NCBI GenBank assembly: GCA_037349105.1
Contig: JAYJMM010000037.1
Location: 2,728,001 to 2,792,000 of the forward strand
Direction of reading: 5' to 3'
Origin: Limnomonas spitsbergensis
Lineage: Eukaryota > Chlorophyta > Chlorophyceae > Chlamydomonadales
Length of the DNA: 64,000 nt
The notes below the pieces were generated by a model. The model was not told the DNA's origin, ran no database searches, and worked only from the letters and a program-made list of their open reading frames with translations. A program made the translations under genes and the position numbers. This document shows, in pieces, positions 23,480 to 35,309 of this stretch; the first letter of the stretch is position 1; each line of letters starts with the position of its first letter.

Positions 23480-23790
23480 AAACAGCAGTTTTTACAAAAA
23501 AAATGCGCGCTAGCTCGCGACTGTTTGATTCGACATCAGTTCAGTCATCCTTGTCAAGTGTGCCCAAATAGCCCTGCATAGTAGCACTACTGGTGACTCA
23601 GATGAGCATTAGTGCTGCGCGGAAGGAAATTTAAATTATTTCCAGTGATGCGCGATGTTAAATTAAATTAACTCCTGTGCGACATTATAAATTAAATTAA
23701 AATTTCGACGCTGCGCAACCCTAAAAACTGTTTTTAGCCCCGCGACGAAAAAAACAACTTTTTGAGGGGTGCGCGGAGTCTAAGGATTGT
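23480..23790 (-). repeat. AT-rich CGCGCA-punctuated block, inverted copy
   Basis: AT-rich runs such as TTAAATTAAATTAA, separated at 25-50 bp intervals by TGCGCG, TGCGCAA and CCGCGACG words, ending GAGGGGTGCGCGG. In reverse complement it begins CCGCGCACCCCTC, like the block at 4,912-5,780. Confidence 0.45.
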
Positions 23791-23889
23791 CCAAGGCATT
23801 CCACGGTAGTTGTTATGGCCTCATTTATGGCCTCAGGCCATTTATGGCTTCCCCCCCCAAAACTGGCGTGCAGTGTCAGCCGGCACTAA

Positions 23890-26800
23890 AATCTGATTGT
23901 GTGGCATGGCTTGATTCATGACCTTGTATGAGTGTATGACCCTTTCTTTATTCGGATTTAGAAGGCATCTCTAGTGCATGCAGCCATGCAACTTTAACGT
24001 ACGATGAATCATACCGTATACAGGTTGCTGAGGCCCCAGAGTGGTTGATTGGTTATGCCTTGAAATAGGATCTCAAAGTATTGTTTTCTGCAGGCTGTAT
24101 ACAACGGGAGGCGCAGCTACTGGTTTAGTGGTTTGTCTCTCAAACATTCTCTCTTAAGAAGTCGTTTGAGATGCTTGCCGTTTTACGTATTGCGCAGCAG
24201 CATCTCGGATAACTTGTTCAGTTTTAGGATGATGGGGCTTCAGCTGCCTAGCTGTGTCCGCCCTCTCACCCATTGACCTGCATCTGGTGCTCTTCCATCA
24301 CATGCTCCAGGTGATCAAGCCACAAACATCCATTGACTCTGCATAAGCCAAGGTCCCATCTGATGGATCAGCATGGATGGGCGCATGGGACAATGCAATC
24401 ACAGAGACATGTTGGGTGTGGAATCCGTACTTTTAGACAGACCCCCCCCCCATCCAGCCAGCATGTGCGCCACCTTGTACATACATCAAGCATGGATCTG
24501 ATACTCCTCAAGCCAATTTCCTTGAGATATGGTAAATCTGTGATTCCAAGCTAGGGCCTGAAGTGCAGCAGCCAAGAAAATAGGAAGTGTCGAAAGTGAT
24601 CCTATGTATGGCTAAGAATCAATTGGCCGTCCCGCCGCCGCCAAGTTTCCGGCAAGGCCTGATTTCGGCCTAACCTCCACGGGCTCCACCGATCTATGGC
24701 TCGTGGCCCAAGCATCATGGCTGGCTGTGCATGGAACATCCAGCCCAAGCAGTATGGCAAGCTGTGCATGGGATATCCGGCCCAAGCAGCATGCATGGCT
24801 GGCTATACATGAGACATCTGGCTCAAGCAGCATGTCTGGCTGTGCATGGGACATTTGGCCCAAGCGGCATGGCCGGCTGTGCATGGAACATCCAGCCCAA
24901 GCAGCATAAATGGCTATGCATGGGACATCTGGCCCAAGCAGCATGGCCGGCTGTGCATGGGACATCCGGCCCAAGCAGCATAAATGGCTGTGCATGGGAC
25001 ATCCGGCCCAAGCAGCATGGCTTGCTGTGCATGGGACATCCGGCCCAAACAGCATGGCTGGCTGTGCATGGGACATCCGGCCCAAGCAGCAAGGCTGGCT
25101 GTGCATGGGACATCCGGCCCAAGCAGCATGGCTGGCTGTGCATGGGACATCCGGCCCAAGCAGCATGGCTGGATGTGCATGGGACCTCCGGCCGAAGCAG
25201 CATGGATGGATGTGCATGGGACCTCCGGCCCAAGCAGCATGGCTGGCTGTACATGGGACATCCGGCCCAAGCAGCATGGCTGGGTGTGCATGGGACATCC
25301 GGCCCAACCAGCATGGCTGGATGTGAATGGGACATCCGGCCCAACTAGCATGGCTGGCTGTGCATGGGACATCCGGCCCAAGCAGCATGGCTGGCTGTGC
25401 ATGGGACATCCGGCCCAACCAGCATGGCTGGCTGTGCATGGGACATCCGGCCCAACCAGCATGGCTGGCTGTGCATGGGACATCCGGCCCAAACAGCATG
25501 GCTGGCTGTGCATGGGACATCCGGCCCAAGCAGCATGGCTGGCTGTGCATGGGACATCCGGCCCAACCAGCATGGCTGGCTGTGCATGGGACATCCGGCC
25601 CAACCAGCATGGCTGGCTGTGCATGGGACATCCGGCCCAAGCAGCATGGCCGGCTGTGCATGGGACATCCGGCCCAACCAGCATGGCTGGCTGTGCATGG
25701 GACATCCGGCCCACCCAGCATGGCTGGCTGTGCATGGGACATCTGGCCCAAGCAGCATGGCCGGCTGTGCATGGGACATCCGGCCCAACCAGCATGGCTG
25801 GCTGTGCATGAGTCATCCGGCCCAACCAGCATGGCCGGCTGTGCATGGGACATCCGGCCCAACCAGCATGGCCGGCTGTGCATGGGACATCCGGCCCAAC
25901 CAGCATGGCTGGCTGTGCATGGGACATCCGGCCCAACCAGCATGGCTGGCTGTGCATGGGACATCCGGCCCAAGCAGCATGGCTGGCTGTGCATGGGACA
26001 TCCGGCCCAAGTAGCAAGGCTGGCTGTGCATGGGACATCCGGCCCAAGCAGCATGGCTGGCTGTGCATGGGACATCCGGCCCAAGCAGCATGGCTGGATG
26101 TGCATGGAACATCCGGCCGAAGCAGCATGGATGGATGTGCATGGGACCTCCGGCCCAAGCAGCATGGCTGGCTGTGCATGGGACATCCGGCCCAAGCAGC
26201 ATGGCTGGGTGTGCATGGGACATCCGGCCCAACCAGCATGGCTGGATGTGAATGGGACATCCGGCCCAACTAGCATGGCTGGCTGTGCATGAGACATCCG
26301 GCCCTTGAACCAGCATGGCTGGATGTGCATGGAACATCCGGCCGAAGCAGCATGGATGGATGTGCATGGGACCTCCGGCCCAAGCAGCATGGCTGGCTGT
26401 GCATGGGACATCCGGCCCAAGCAGCATGGCTGGGTGTGCATGGGACATCCGGCCCAACCAGCATGGCTGGATGTGAATGGGACATCCGGCCCAACCAGCA
26501 TCGCTGGCTGTGCATGGGACATCCGGCCCAAGCAGCATGGCTGGCTGTGCATGGGACATCCGGCCCAACCAGCATGGCTGGCTGTGCATGGGACATCCGG
26601 CCCAACCAGCATGGCTTGCTGTGCATGGGACATCCGGCCCAAGCAGCATGGCCGGCTGTGCATGGGACATCCGGCCCAACCAGCATGGCTGGCTGTGCAT
26701 GGGACATCCGGCCCACCCAGCATGGCTGGCTGTGCATGGGACATCCGGCCCAAGCAGCATGGCCGGCTGTGCATGGGACATCCGGCCCAACCAGCATGGC

Positions 26801-27800
26801 TGGCTGTGCATGAGTCATCCGGCCCAACCAGCATGGCCGGCTGTGCATGGGACATCCGGCCCAACCAGCATGGCCGGCTGTGCATGGGACATCCGGCCCA
26901 ACCAGCATGGCTGGCTGTGCATGGGACATCCGGCCCAACCAGCATGGCTGGCTGTGCATGGGACATCCGGCCCAAGCAGCATGGCTGGCTGTGCATGGGA
27001 CATCCGGCCCAAGCAGTATGGCAAGCTGTGCATGAGTCATCCGGCCCAACCAGCATGGCTGGCTGTGCATGGGACATCCGGCCCAACCAGCATGGCTGGC
27101 TGTGCATGGGACATCCGGCCCAAGCAGCATGGCTGGCTGTGCATGAGACTTCCGGCCCAAGCAGCATGGCTGGCTGTGCATGGAACTTCCGGCCCAAGCA
27201 GTATGGCTACAAGGTTTGGTGATCTGATGTGAACCATCCAGTAATATTGAGGGATGAGGCTCGTCCCTTTTGCTACCTTTTGAAAGTTGTCCACCATAGG
27301 CCTTAGAAGGACATCAGAGTATGGTAAATACCGCACAATGTGGCATGATGGCAGTGCAGACGCACTTGTAGGGTTCAGTTTTTATTTTAGATGCTTCAGC
27401 TACACATCAGCGACAACCCGGAATACGGCTACCAGGGTTTTTGGTATGTTGCAACATGAGAGTTAACATTTGTTTCAAGCGGTATGAGTCGCCTTTTATT
27501 CTGCATGTGATTAATGTTGTCCTTTTAAAGGACCTAGATCCGCATCAGAAGCGATGGAAACGTCACAAATGTGCATTAGGTCTCTCATTGGACCGTTTAC
27601 CAGTTATGAACCAATATGTTCCTACTGGCAGGATTGCCTATCATAGCATGTGCTAGTCATGGCAACATATCCGCCCTCCTGCGAACATGAGGCTCCAGGC
27701 ATCCACATTTCCCTGTCAGCGACTCTTGTTTTGTGAGGATCTAATTGTTCAAAGCGTAAGGGCCTTATCGTCAAATCTCTTGCTTGTCTTGCACAGGCGC
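23890..27800 (-). repeat. Dispersed repeat module, copy 2 (inverted)
   Basis: In reverse complement it follows the same order as 6.63-9.2 kb and 29.7-33.3 kb. First comes the GTACATAAGTC-like segment (27,790-27,480), then the 37-bp array, the SINE-like tail (24,720-24,610), the EHVMEEHQ exon-like stretch near 24,300, and an end near the TGGCTTGATTCATGACCTTG at 23,905. Confidence 0.55.
24705..27215 (-). repeat. 37-bp minisatellite array 2 (about 68 units, inverted)
   Basis: The same 37-bp unit as arrays 1 and 3, read on the minus strand. Units alternate between CCCAAGCAGCATGG and CCCAACCAGCATGG forms. Blocks of several hundred bases recur (for example 25,130-25,330, 26,080-26,285 and 26,315-26,490), indicating higher-order duplication. 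An 861-codon minus-strand frame and several plus-strand frames are products of the stop-free unit. Confidence 0.95.
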
Positions 27801-28230
27801 AAGGATTTTCTGTTGCAGGGCCCGAGGGGAGGACAAAAACAAAAAATCGACCCCATGCCCCTTTTTGTAGAGCTTAACGAGAGCGTTCCATAGCTGTTTT
27901 AAAATGGTTGTTTGCCCAGGGGGATGGGAGATATGGGGGGGGCAAAGTTGGGGGGAGGGGGGGTCTCCCCAAAAATCCAATACCGTATTTGGGTTTTTAT
28001 TTCCAAACTATGTATTTTTTGTCCTTAAGGTTTGTCGAGGCTAGCAGCGGCACCTCTGTGTTCTTCTTGCCAACATGAGTCCATTTACATCCTGAAATGT
28101 TGCTTGATTTACCACATGACCCCCTGCCCCACACTGAGGGTTTGGCTCCATTGGACACACCCCGAAACCAGCTGAGTCAGCCTTAGAAAGAGCTGAATTA
28201 TACGCAGCACATGGTAGTGTTGGTCTGGTG
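27800..28230. other. Intergenic DNA related to BTB-WD40 intron 1
   Basis: The stretch 27,865-27,985 (TAGAGCTTAACGAGAGCG through a GGGCAAAGTTGGGG run) resembles 3,350-3,460 and 15,215-15,310, the intron sequence beside BTB-WD40 exon 2. It is therefore another dispersed repeat. No gene seen. Confidence 0.35.
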
Positions 28231-28234
28231 GATC

Positions 28235-28537
28235 ATGAATGTACCGATCACTTGTGGTCGTTGTGGCAAGGTACTCAAATCCACTGACCCTGCAAACGTC
28301 CAGCACCACCAGAATGGGAGGGAGTGCATGGCACGGATGGTAGCTTCCGCGATACCACACGATTCGAAACGGCAGAGAACGCTCGGGTTTGCTCCCATTC
28401 CACCACTAGCTACCCCTGCTGCTGCTACAGCTGAGCCAACACCTGCGAGCCCGCCAGCCTCTCCTTCTCCATCTCCGGCTGACAATGAGGTTGCAACGGC
28501 GTCGCCTCCCTCGCCAGATGTTGCGCCTTGGCAGTGA
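28235..28537 (+). pseudogene. Zinc-finger N-terminal fragment, BED-like, probably transposase-derived
   Basis: The frame from ATG at 28,235 opens with CGRCGKVLKSTDPANVQHHQ followed by NGREC, giving a C-x2-C...H-x(4-5)-C zinc-ligand pattern. KRQRTLGFAP and a Pro/Ala/Ser-rich linker follow. BED-type fingers of this form start many hAT transposases. The frame closes at TGA (28,535-28,537), but a shifted frame (KELMAKIKADAIALPPQ) continues to about 28,628, suggesting a frameshift or splice. No catalytic region follows. Confidence 0.4.
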
Positions 28538-28759
28538 AGGAGCTCATGGCCAAGATAAAGGCTGATGCCATCGCATTGCCACCGCAATCCAGGCCATCTG
28601 CCATCTGGAAACATGTGATCGATAGCTAGCAGTAGTCGGTTGTCAACAGCCTGCCTGAGCTCAGTACCCAAATTGACTGTTGGCATGAATTGTGATCGCT
28701 AGCGAGCATTAGTCAGTAGTAATCAATAGCCTGGCTGAGCCCAGTACCGAAATTGACAG

Positions 28760-29400
28760 TTGGCATGTCATACTCCTGCATGGCAGAATACGGCGATGGC
28801 GGGGGGGTGCTGGATCAGGGTGTGAACTGCCAGTTGGGGGTCGACCTTACGGCTCACATGTGCTGCTGAACCGGCGCAGATGCACGAGGAGGTGGCCGGC
28901 ATCAAGAACACGCCGTCACCGCCTGCATGCGCCTCATGTAGGCGGGATATTGCAGAAATATATATAGGGGCGTAGCTGATGGATGGCGACGCCACCAGCC
29001 CTGACTCCCTGAGCATGATGAGGTCTCTAGCGCCTGGCACGCCGTGGGGCAGCCTCGAATACTTAAGGGGAAACATAAGGTATGTGTTAATTCGTAGTAT
29101 ATATTGTGTCGTAAACGAGTTGCTCAGCATTCACACAGCACTGTCCTGCACAACTACACAGCAAGGGGGATGAGCTGCCAGCATGAATCAGTTGAACACA
29201 CTTTCCATTGTAAAGCACGGGCATTCGAAAGACCCGCCACTCCTGCGCACACAGGTCTTGACCATCAGCGACTGTGCCAGCACACTAGCACAAGAGACTT
29301 AACCGGCATGCCATACTTGGCTCCTTCAAAGAGGCCTTCAAGCTCCCCTGAGAGGCCATGCACCGCTCAAAACCGAATGAACAACCCCTGATTCAGAAGC
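28760..29400 (+). repeat. Dispersed repeat C, copy 2
   Basis: Collinear with 18,180-18,840 (GGCAGAATACGGCGATGGCG, GTCGTAAACGAGTTGC, GACCCGCCACTCCTGCGCAC, GAGGCCATGCACC). Frames are broken and no product is recognised. Confidence 0.5.
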
Positions 29401-29794
29401 CATCACTGGGCAGGTTTGTCAGCAGTGTTTATTTTAGCACGCTTCAGCTACAGTTCAGCTAAATCATGGCCTTTAGTCGTGGGGGGCAGTTTACCCTGAT
29501 GCTTGGACAGCCGGCCTCTGGCCAGTTTAGGTTTGGTCATACATTCCTAAGCACAGGTGTTGGCATTCCTCAATGATGCATGCAAGTTTTTAAACAAGTC
29601 AGGCAGCTGAGCCAATTGAGCATACAGGTGTAAGGTCAATCAGTTCAAGCCCCCTGATTCAAGCATTTGAAGTATTGACAGGGCATGACCCAACTCGGTC
29701 GTCCATACCTGTGATCTACCTGGCGCTGCCAGAGAATAATCAAATGGTTCCGGCTGGCACATTTGACAGCAAGGCCTTCCTGGTTTATGTTTAA

Positions 29795-29880
29795 ATTTCT
29801 AGAAAGAAAGAAAGCTACGCCCCGTGGGGGCATGAGAGTTAAAGAAATAGCGCAGCCTGGGCCGAAGTTCAATTTCTATT
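29795..29880 (+). repeat. Short interspersed repeat with GAAAG run
   Basis: GAAAGAAAGAAAGCTACGCC, then CATGAGAGTTAA and CAGCCTGGGCC. The same element lies in a carboxypeptidase intron at 54,400-54,480. Probably SINE-like. Confidence 0.5.
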
Positions 29881-30679
29881 AAAATGGGCAAAATCGTTTT
29901 CGGAAACACCCTTGCCCTGAGACCTGACCTCCCTGACGGAGCCTGTGTACTTAGTCTCCCATTGCATTTACAAACTTGCTGCTTAGGCCCCAGACGCCGT
30001 AGATCCATCTTCAGCGCTGAACTTGTCGAGGCCAGTTGTTGCCACTGTCAGGTCATGTCGAGAATGTGAAAGGACTGGTTGATGTCCAGTACATGAACAT
30101 GCAACCTGAACTCAAACCCTGCCCTGAATCCTGAACCCCAAACCTCAACTCTTGCAAGTCCTGCCCCCAGGGACATGATTCCAGAGGCAACGGAGGCAGC
30201 ATGCCACGGATGGATGCCAGGGTGAGCTTGATGAGGCGGTGGATATTGCGTTTAGTGTGACATCAGGAAGGGGGGCGTGAACATTATGTTTTAATTTGGG
30301 GCCCATTTGCAGAAAACTGTGATCCTTGTGCTTGAGCAAGGTAAGCAAGTGATTTAACAATAAGGCTCTTACGATATGAACCATATGACATTCTGACAAT
30401 ACATAAGTCGCCGACAGGGGAATGTGGATGCCTGGAGCTTTGTGTCATCACTCATCAGGAGGGCGGATGCGTTGACTAGCACATGCCATGACAGGCACTC
30501 CTGCCAGTAGAAACATATTGGTTCAATACAGGTACACGGTCTGATCAGAGATCCAATGCAGTGAATGCACATTCTCTTGCTCCTGATGCGGATCTAGGTC
30601 CCTTCATAAAAAAACAGGTGTGTCTGCACAGGCATAAAGACAAAAAGCAGCCCATACCGCTGAAATGAAATAATTCATC

Positions 30680-31760
30680 CCAGATGTCCCATGCGCAGCC
30701 GGCCATGATGCTTGAGCCAAATGTCCCGTGCAAAGCCAGAAATGCTGCTAGGGCCGGATGTCCCATGCACAGCCAACCATGCTGCTCGGGCCAGATGTCC
30801 CATGCATAGCCAGCAATGCTGCTTGGGCCGGATGTCCCATGCTTAGCCAGCCATGCTGCTCGGGCCGGATGTCCCATACACATCCAGCCATGCTGCTTGG
30901 GCCAGATGTCCCATGCACAGCCAGCCATGCTACTAGGGCCTGACGTCCCATGCGCAGCTAGCCATGCTGCTTGGCCAGGATGTCCCATGCACATTCTGCC
31001 ATGCTGCTTTGCCGGATGTCCCATGCACAGCCAGCCATACTGCTAGGGCCGGATATCCCATGCATAGCCAGCCATGCTGCTTGGGCCAGATGTGTCATGC
31101 ACAGCCAGACATGCTGCATGGGCCGTATGTGTCATGCACAGCCAGCCATGTTGGTTGGGCCTGAAATCCCATGCACAGCTAGACATGCTGCTTGGGCCGG
31201 TTGTCCCATGAGCAGCCAGGGAAACTGTTTGTGCCAGATGTCCCATGCACAGCCAGCAAATCTGCTTGGGCTGGATGTCTCATGCACAGCCAGCCATGCT
31301 GCTTGGGCCGGATATCCCATGAGCAGCCAGCCATGCTGCTTGGGCCGGATGTCTCATACACAGCCAGCCATACTGCTTGGGCCGGATGTCCCATACACAG
31401 CCAGCCATGCTGCTTGGGCATGTCCCATGCACAGCCAGCCATGCTACTAGGGCCTGACGTCCCATGCGCAGCTAGCCATGCTGCTTGGCCAGGATGTCCC
31501 ATGCACATCCAGCCATGCTGCTTTGCTGGATGTCCCATGCACAGCGAACCATACTGCTTGGGCCGGATGTCCCATGCAATTGCACAGCCAACAATACTGC
31601 TTGGGCCGGATGTCCCATACACAGCCAGCCATGCTGCTTGGGCCGGATGTCCCATGCGAAGCCAGCCATCTTGTTTGGGCTGGATGTCTCATGCACAGTC
31701 AGCCATGCTGGTTGGGCCGGATGTCCCATGCGCAGCCTGCCATGCTGCTTGGACCACGAG
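30680..31760 (+). repeat. 37-bp minisatellite array 3 (about 29 units)
   Basis: Same unit and orientation as array 1 but more diverged, with units such as CTACTAGGGCCTGACG. The block 30,920-31,030 is repeated at 31,425-31,545. Open frames on both strands are a by-product of the stop-free unit. Confidence 0.95.
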
Positions 31761-32227
31761 CCATAGATTGGTGGTACCGGTGGAGGGAAGGCTGGAATCA
31801 GGCCTTGGGAAACTTGGTGGCGGGAGGACGGCCTGATGGACTCGTAGCCGTTAATATGAAAACGTATTTTTACTTCTTAGCTCCTGTTATCTGGACTGCT
31901 GCAGTTTTGGCCTTAGCCAGAAATCACAGATTCAACCTTATCCAGAAGATATTGGCTTGGGGAGTATTGGGTCAATGCTTGCTGTACAACGTGGCGCAGG
32001 TGTTGGCTGGGGTCAATTCTGACTAAAAGTACGGATGACACGACTGACATGTCTGTATAATTGCATGGCCCTACGTGCCCCCTGCCTGCCGATCCATCAG
32101 CTGAGACCTTCCGCAGTTCATAGGATGTCTGGGACATGGTCACTCTGGAGGATGTGATGGAAGAATACCAGCTGCAGCTCAGTGGGTGAGAGGGCAAGAC
32201 ACAGACAGGCAGATGAAACCTCATCAT

Positions 32228-33069
32228 CAGGGAAGGGCCGGGGGGTAGCCAAGTGGCCGGTTTTCGCCGGGAAGGGTCTTTTTTTTGCCCGGCCCAGGCC
32301 GGGCGGGGGTCTAAAATTGGCCGGCGGTATGGACGGAATTTTTTTTCACACTTGTTTTTGCAATTTTTCTAGCGTAGGATCCGCTGCTTTCCAGCTTTCC
32401 TTTGCTGGCATCTCCGCACACCGCTCAGTCCTTATGCTGAGGATTCACCAGCCATGAGGCGAGGAGCTTGTCGGTAGCAGGTGGCTCGGTCGGCCCCCTA
32501 TTCGACTGCATCCGAGATAAGAGACAAACGCGATAATTATTTACAAGCGATACTTCAATGCCTCTTCGAAGTCAGTTCGAACACAGTCGTTGATTGCGAG
32601 AAATGTGGTAAATTTCGAATGGACGTACCAAGTCCACGCACAGCCCTCTTCTTGCTGAGCTAAATCGACGGCCTGGGCTGCAGGGGCCTCGACTGGCTGA
32701 GCTGCGGGGGCATATTCCGGACAATCCGGCGGTGCAGGCTGTTGAGCTGGGCGCGTTAGCCATGACAAGAGGTTGACCCTTGCTCGCTTCGCGGGAGGTG
32801 GGGGCGGTGCAGTGGCCTCTTAGAGTACTCCGACATCTTCGACCGCGTCATCACAACGCATTTCAAAGTCGCTATCATCGTCTATTTCATTCATTTCGAG
32901 GGAAGTTCTTGCCGGGGAGACTGTGAGGGAATTTAAAATACCTCCGGCTGACGCCGGGGGCGTAGTAAGCCAAACCCCCATTTTCGCCGGGGTTTGCCGG
33001 AAGGGGGTTCGCTGGCTCACCGGCCGAAGGCCCATTTCTCCCGGCGCCGGGCCAAGCGTCCATTCCCTG
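32228..33069 (-). mobile_element. Non-autonomous hAT element with 8-bp target duplication
   Basis: Left end CAGGGAAGGGCC and right end, in reverse complement, CAGGGAATGGAC: a short terminal inverted repeat of the CAGGG type usual for hAT. The flanks carry CTCATCAT at 32,220-32,227 and 33,070-33,077, an exact 8-bp duplication. The homologous empty site, with a single CTCATCAT, is at 8,949-8,956 in module copy 1. Subterminal regions are rich in CCGG. On the minus strand an open frame (about 32,955-32,541) reads MNEIDDDSDFEMRCDDAVED, is broken by one TAA (32,822-32,820), and continues through AKRARVNLLSW to DFEEALKYRL. This is probably the residue of a transposase N-terminus. No catalytic domain remains. 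Confidence 0.85.
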
Positions 33070-33589
33070 CTCATCATCCTAAATGAAACTGAACAAGTGG
33101 TCAGATGTTATGCAGCAGAGCGTTGCACATGCCGTCTCAAAAAAACATTTGGAAGAGATAAACCAGCAGCTGGGCATGCTGCTGCATCCATCCTGCAAAA
33201 AACGTGCTTTTAGATCCAAACTCAGGCATAACCAACATGTATATGATTTATCGTATGACGAAGTTGCATGGCTGCATGCACTTCAGATGCCTTCTTAACC
33301 CAAAAATGAAAAAAGGCGATGCAAGGTCATGAATCAAGCCATGCCACACATTCAGGCTGTAGTGCCTACAACCCCTACACCATGCTGGTTGTCATTGCAC
33401 GGAAGTCGGTGCATGGCCTCATGCAATTACAACGCACTGCACGCATGACAGCAACAGGCGATGCACATACACACAATGGCACGACATGTCTTATTTTATA
33501 TTTGCGGAATGTAACATACTTTGTTAGGAACAGGAACCCCATGCGAAGTTTGAAGAGCACTCAACGTGTGCAACTGTGCACAGCTCCAG

Positions 33590-34900
33590 TGGCCTAAGGC
33601 CGCCCCGGTGGGACGGTAGGTGGTGTGTACAGGGAAATGAAAGTGGCGATGACATAGAGGGGCGCTGCTGAAAAACGTATACCTGGCTTCATCACTCTTC
33701 TAGCAAGAGCAATATAGCACGGGTCCGGTGCAGCAATCGTTACCGGCTGAAGGACCTTCATGCACTGAATATGCTTCAGTGAAGGTCAGTCAAAGTGTTG
33801 TCCCAATTGGATGAGTGGCGGCCGCATGACTCCCCACATGGTTTGGCACTCCAAATAGCATGGCTGAATGGGCATCATGTCTTTCGGGGCGTCATTATGG
33901 CAGGCTTGGTAGCGGGTGCCACGGGGGCACGGACAGCCGGTGAAGCCTGACCTGAGTTCAGACTTAAGTGTTCTGTCCAGGGGGGCCTGTCACTATATGC
34001 CAAAAAAGGCCGGACATAAAAGGAAGGCAGTGTCCCCACCCTTAGTTCTCGAGCGAGTAAGCACTCCACCATTTCGAACGCATCTAGTACAAAAGCGAGG
34101 GCGAGGGCAATCCTCCCATCCCTGCCCCGGTACGACTAATACATGTATGTGGCTATGACTGAGATTATGCTCAGCCCCGCGCCCCTTGTTCCTTGGATGC
34201 TAGGGCACTGGAAGTAAGCATGTGACACGTTCTCCTCATGCTCACCGTCTCCGATTGCCCAGCAATGTTGGCAGTTGCATGTCTCACGCAGCTGACCTCT
34301 GCGCCATCCTTAAGTGCCGGCCTTGCTGTTGGCGCCGAGTGGCAGCCCTTGGTTTGTGCCCACACCAACACACTCCTTGTTCTTGGTGTGACGCTTGGTA
34401 TGCGCCAGCAAGGCGCCTGCCGTAGACTAAAACCAGGCATGATACCAGTAGGCTGCCGTAGGCCTGTGGTCGGTGGCGGGATCGGTATGTTTCCCCGGTC
34501 TCTTAAGTCTAGCTGTGTCTGCTTGCAAGGCTTCGTCCACTGGCGCCAACACCTTTGTGACAGGTAGCAACTGTAGGTCAGACGTTGCCTGACAGTTTTG
34601 GGACAGTTGCTCCCCTCTCTCTAGGTCCTCGATTGCATCCAGCAGTTCACTATAACAAGTGCGCATTTCGATGCTTTTCCTGACCACGGGTTGCATGTCG
34701 ACCGCCATGGCTGCCGCCATGAGTGGGCTGTCTTGCTGGGCCGCCGTTGCCACCACTGCATTGTGGCAACATAGCAAGTGATGCCACCCGCCGCGCTGTA
34801 ACGGCTGCACATACAGCTCCCTCGTCACCTGGCGGGATGCGGAGACGGGAATCCCCAAATTTTAGCACAGGTGCTGCATGCTGGACTGCATCGTGTTGTA
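33590..34900 (-). repeat. Dispersed family with degenerate minus-strand ORF, copy 3
   Basis: The longest minus-strand frame is 34,858-34,427: GIPVSASRQVTRELYVQPL, then MAAAMAVDMQPVVRKSIEMR, LLDAIEDLERG, DLQLLPVTKVLAPVDEAL. A second frame, 34,072-33,875, contains VECLLARELRVG. Order and spacing match the copies at 10 kb and 20.5-21.6 kb. The product is unknown. Confidence 0.45.
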
Positions 34901-34954
34901 GAGGTACAATCCTCTTCAACCTTCCCAGCCCTTACCTACAACCCTCTCAGGGCA

Positions 34955-35309
34955 GGATGAACGAGCTCCTAATGGCCAAGATTAACTTTGCCGTTGAGAA
35001 AGTGATGTTTTTGTGCCACCAAGAAAAGCAGTGGCTCCATCAAGGTTACTTTGAGGCAGAGCTGTGCGGGATGATGTCGTGAAACTGCAGATTTTGAGGA
35101 AATCCTCCTTTGTATGCACATGTGACATGGCAGACTATGGGTTTGCTTGTGTTGTGCCTCTCCGCTGCTCTGTTGAGTTGAAGGTTGACACATGGCAACA
35201 ACAGAACAACCTTGAGGACTTTTTAGGCCCATTTGCAACAAGAGAACAACGACTACAAGAAATACAAGACCTGTACGACTTGATTGGTGAGCACTACAAG
35301 GAGCACTAA
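34955..35309 (+). other. Unrecognised open frames, probably a broken gene fragment
   Basis: The first frame (MNELLMAKINFAVEKVMFLC...) ends at TGA near 35,082. An overlapping frame from 35,064 continues with KLQILRKSSFVCTCDMADYG and LQEIQDLYDLIGEHYKEH to TAA at 35,309. The two overlap in a way that suggests one frameshift in a single reading frame. I recognise no domain and see no partner exons. Confidence 0.25.

Larger units (their letters stand above)
29745..33350 (+). repeat. Dispersed repeat module, copy 3 (contains a hAT insertion)
   Basis: Collinear with 6.63-9.2 kb: left segment 29,750-30,600, 37-bp array, SINE-like tail, VTLEDVMEEYQLQ exon-like stretch near 32,140-32,185. An 842-bp element at 32,228-33,069 then interrupts it, and the module resumes to the CATGCAAGGTCATGAATCAA end at about 33,320. 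Confidence 0.6.

Noticed and set aside
24612..27197. An 861-codon minus-strand frame and other long frames in the 37-bp arrays
   Set aside because: The unit has no stop in any of six frames and 37 is not a multiple of three, so long frames appear on both strands automatically. There is no unique sequence, start context or splice structure.
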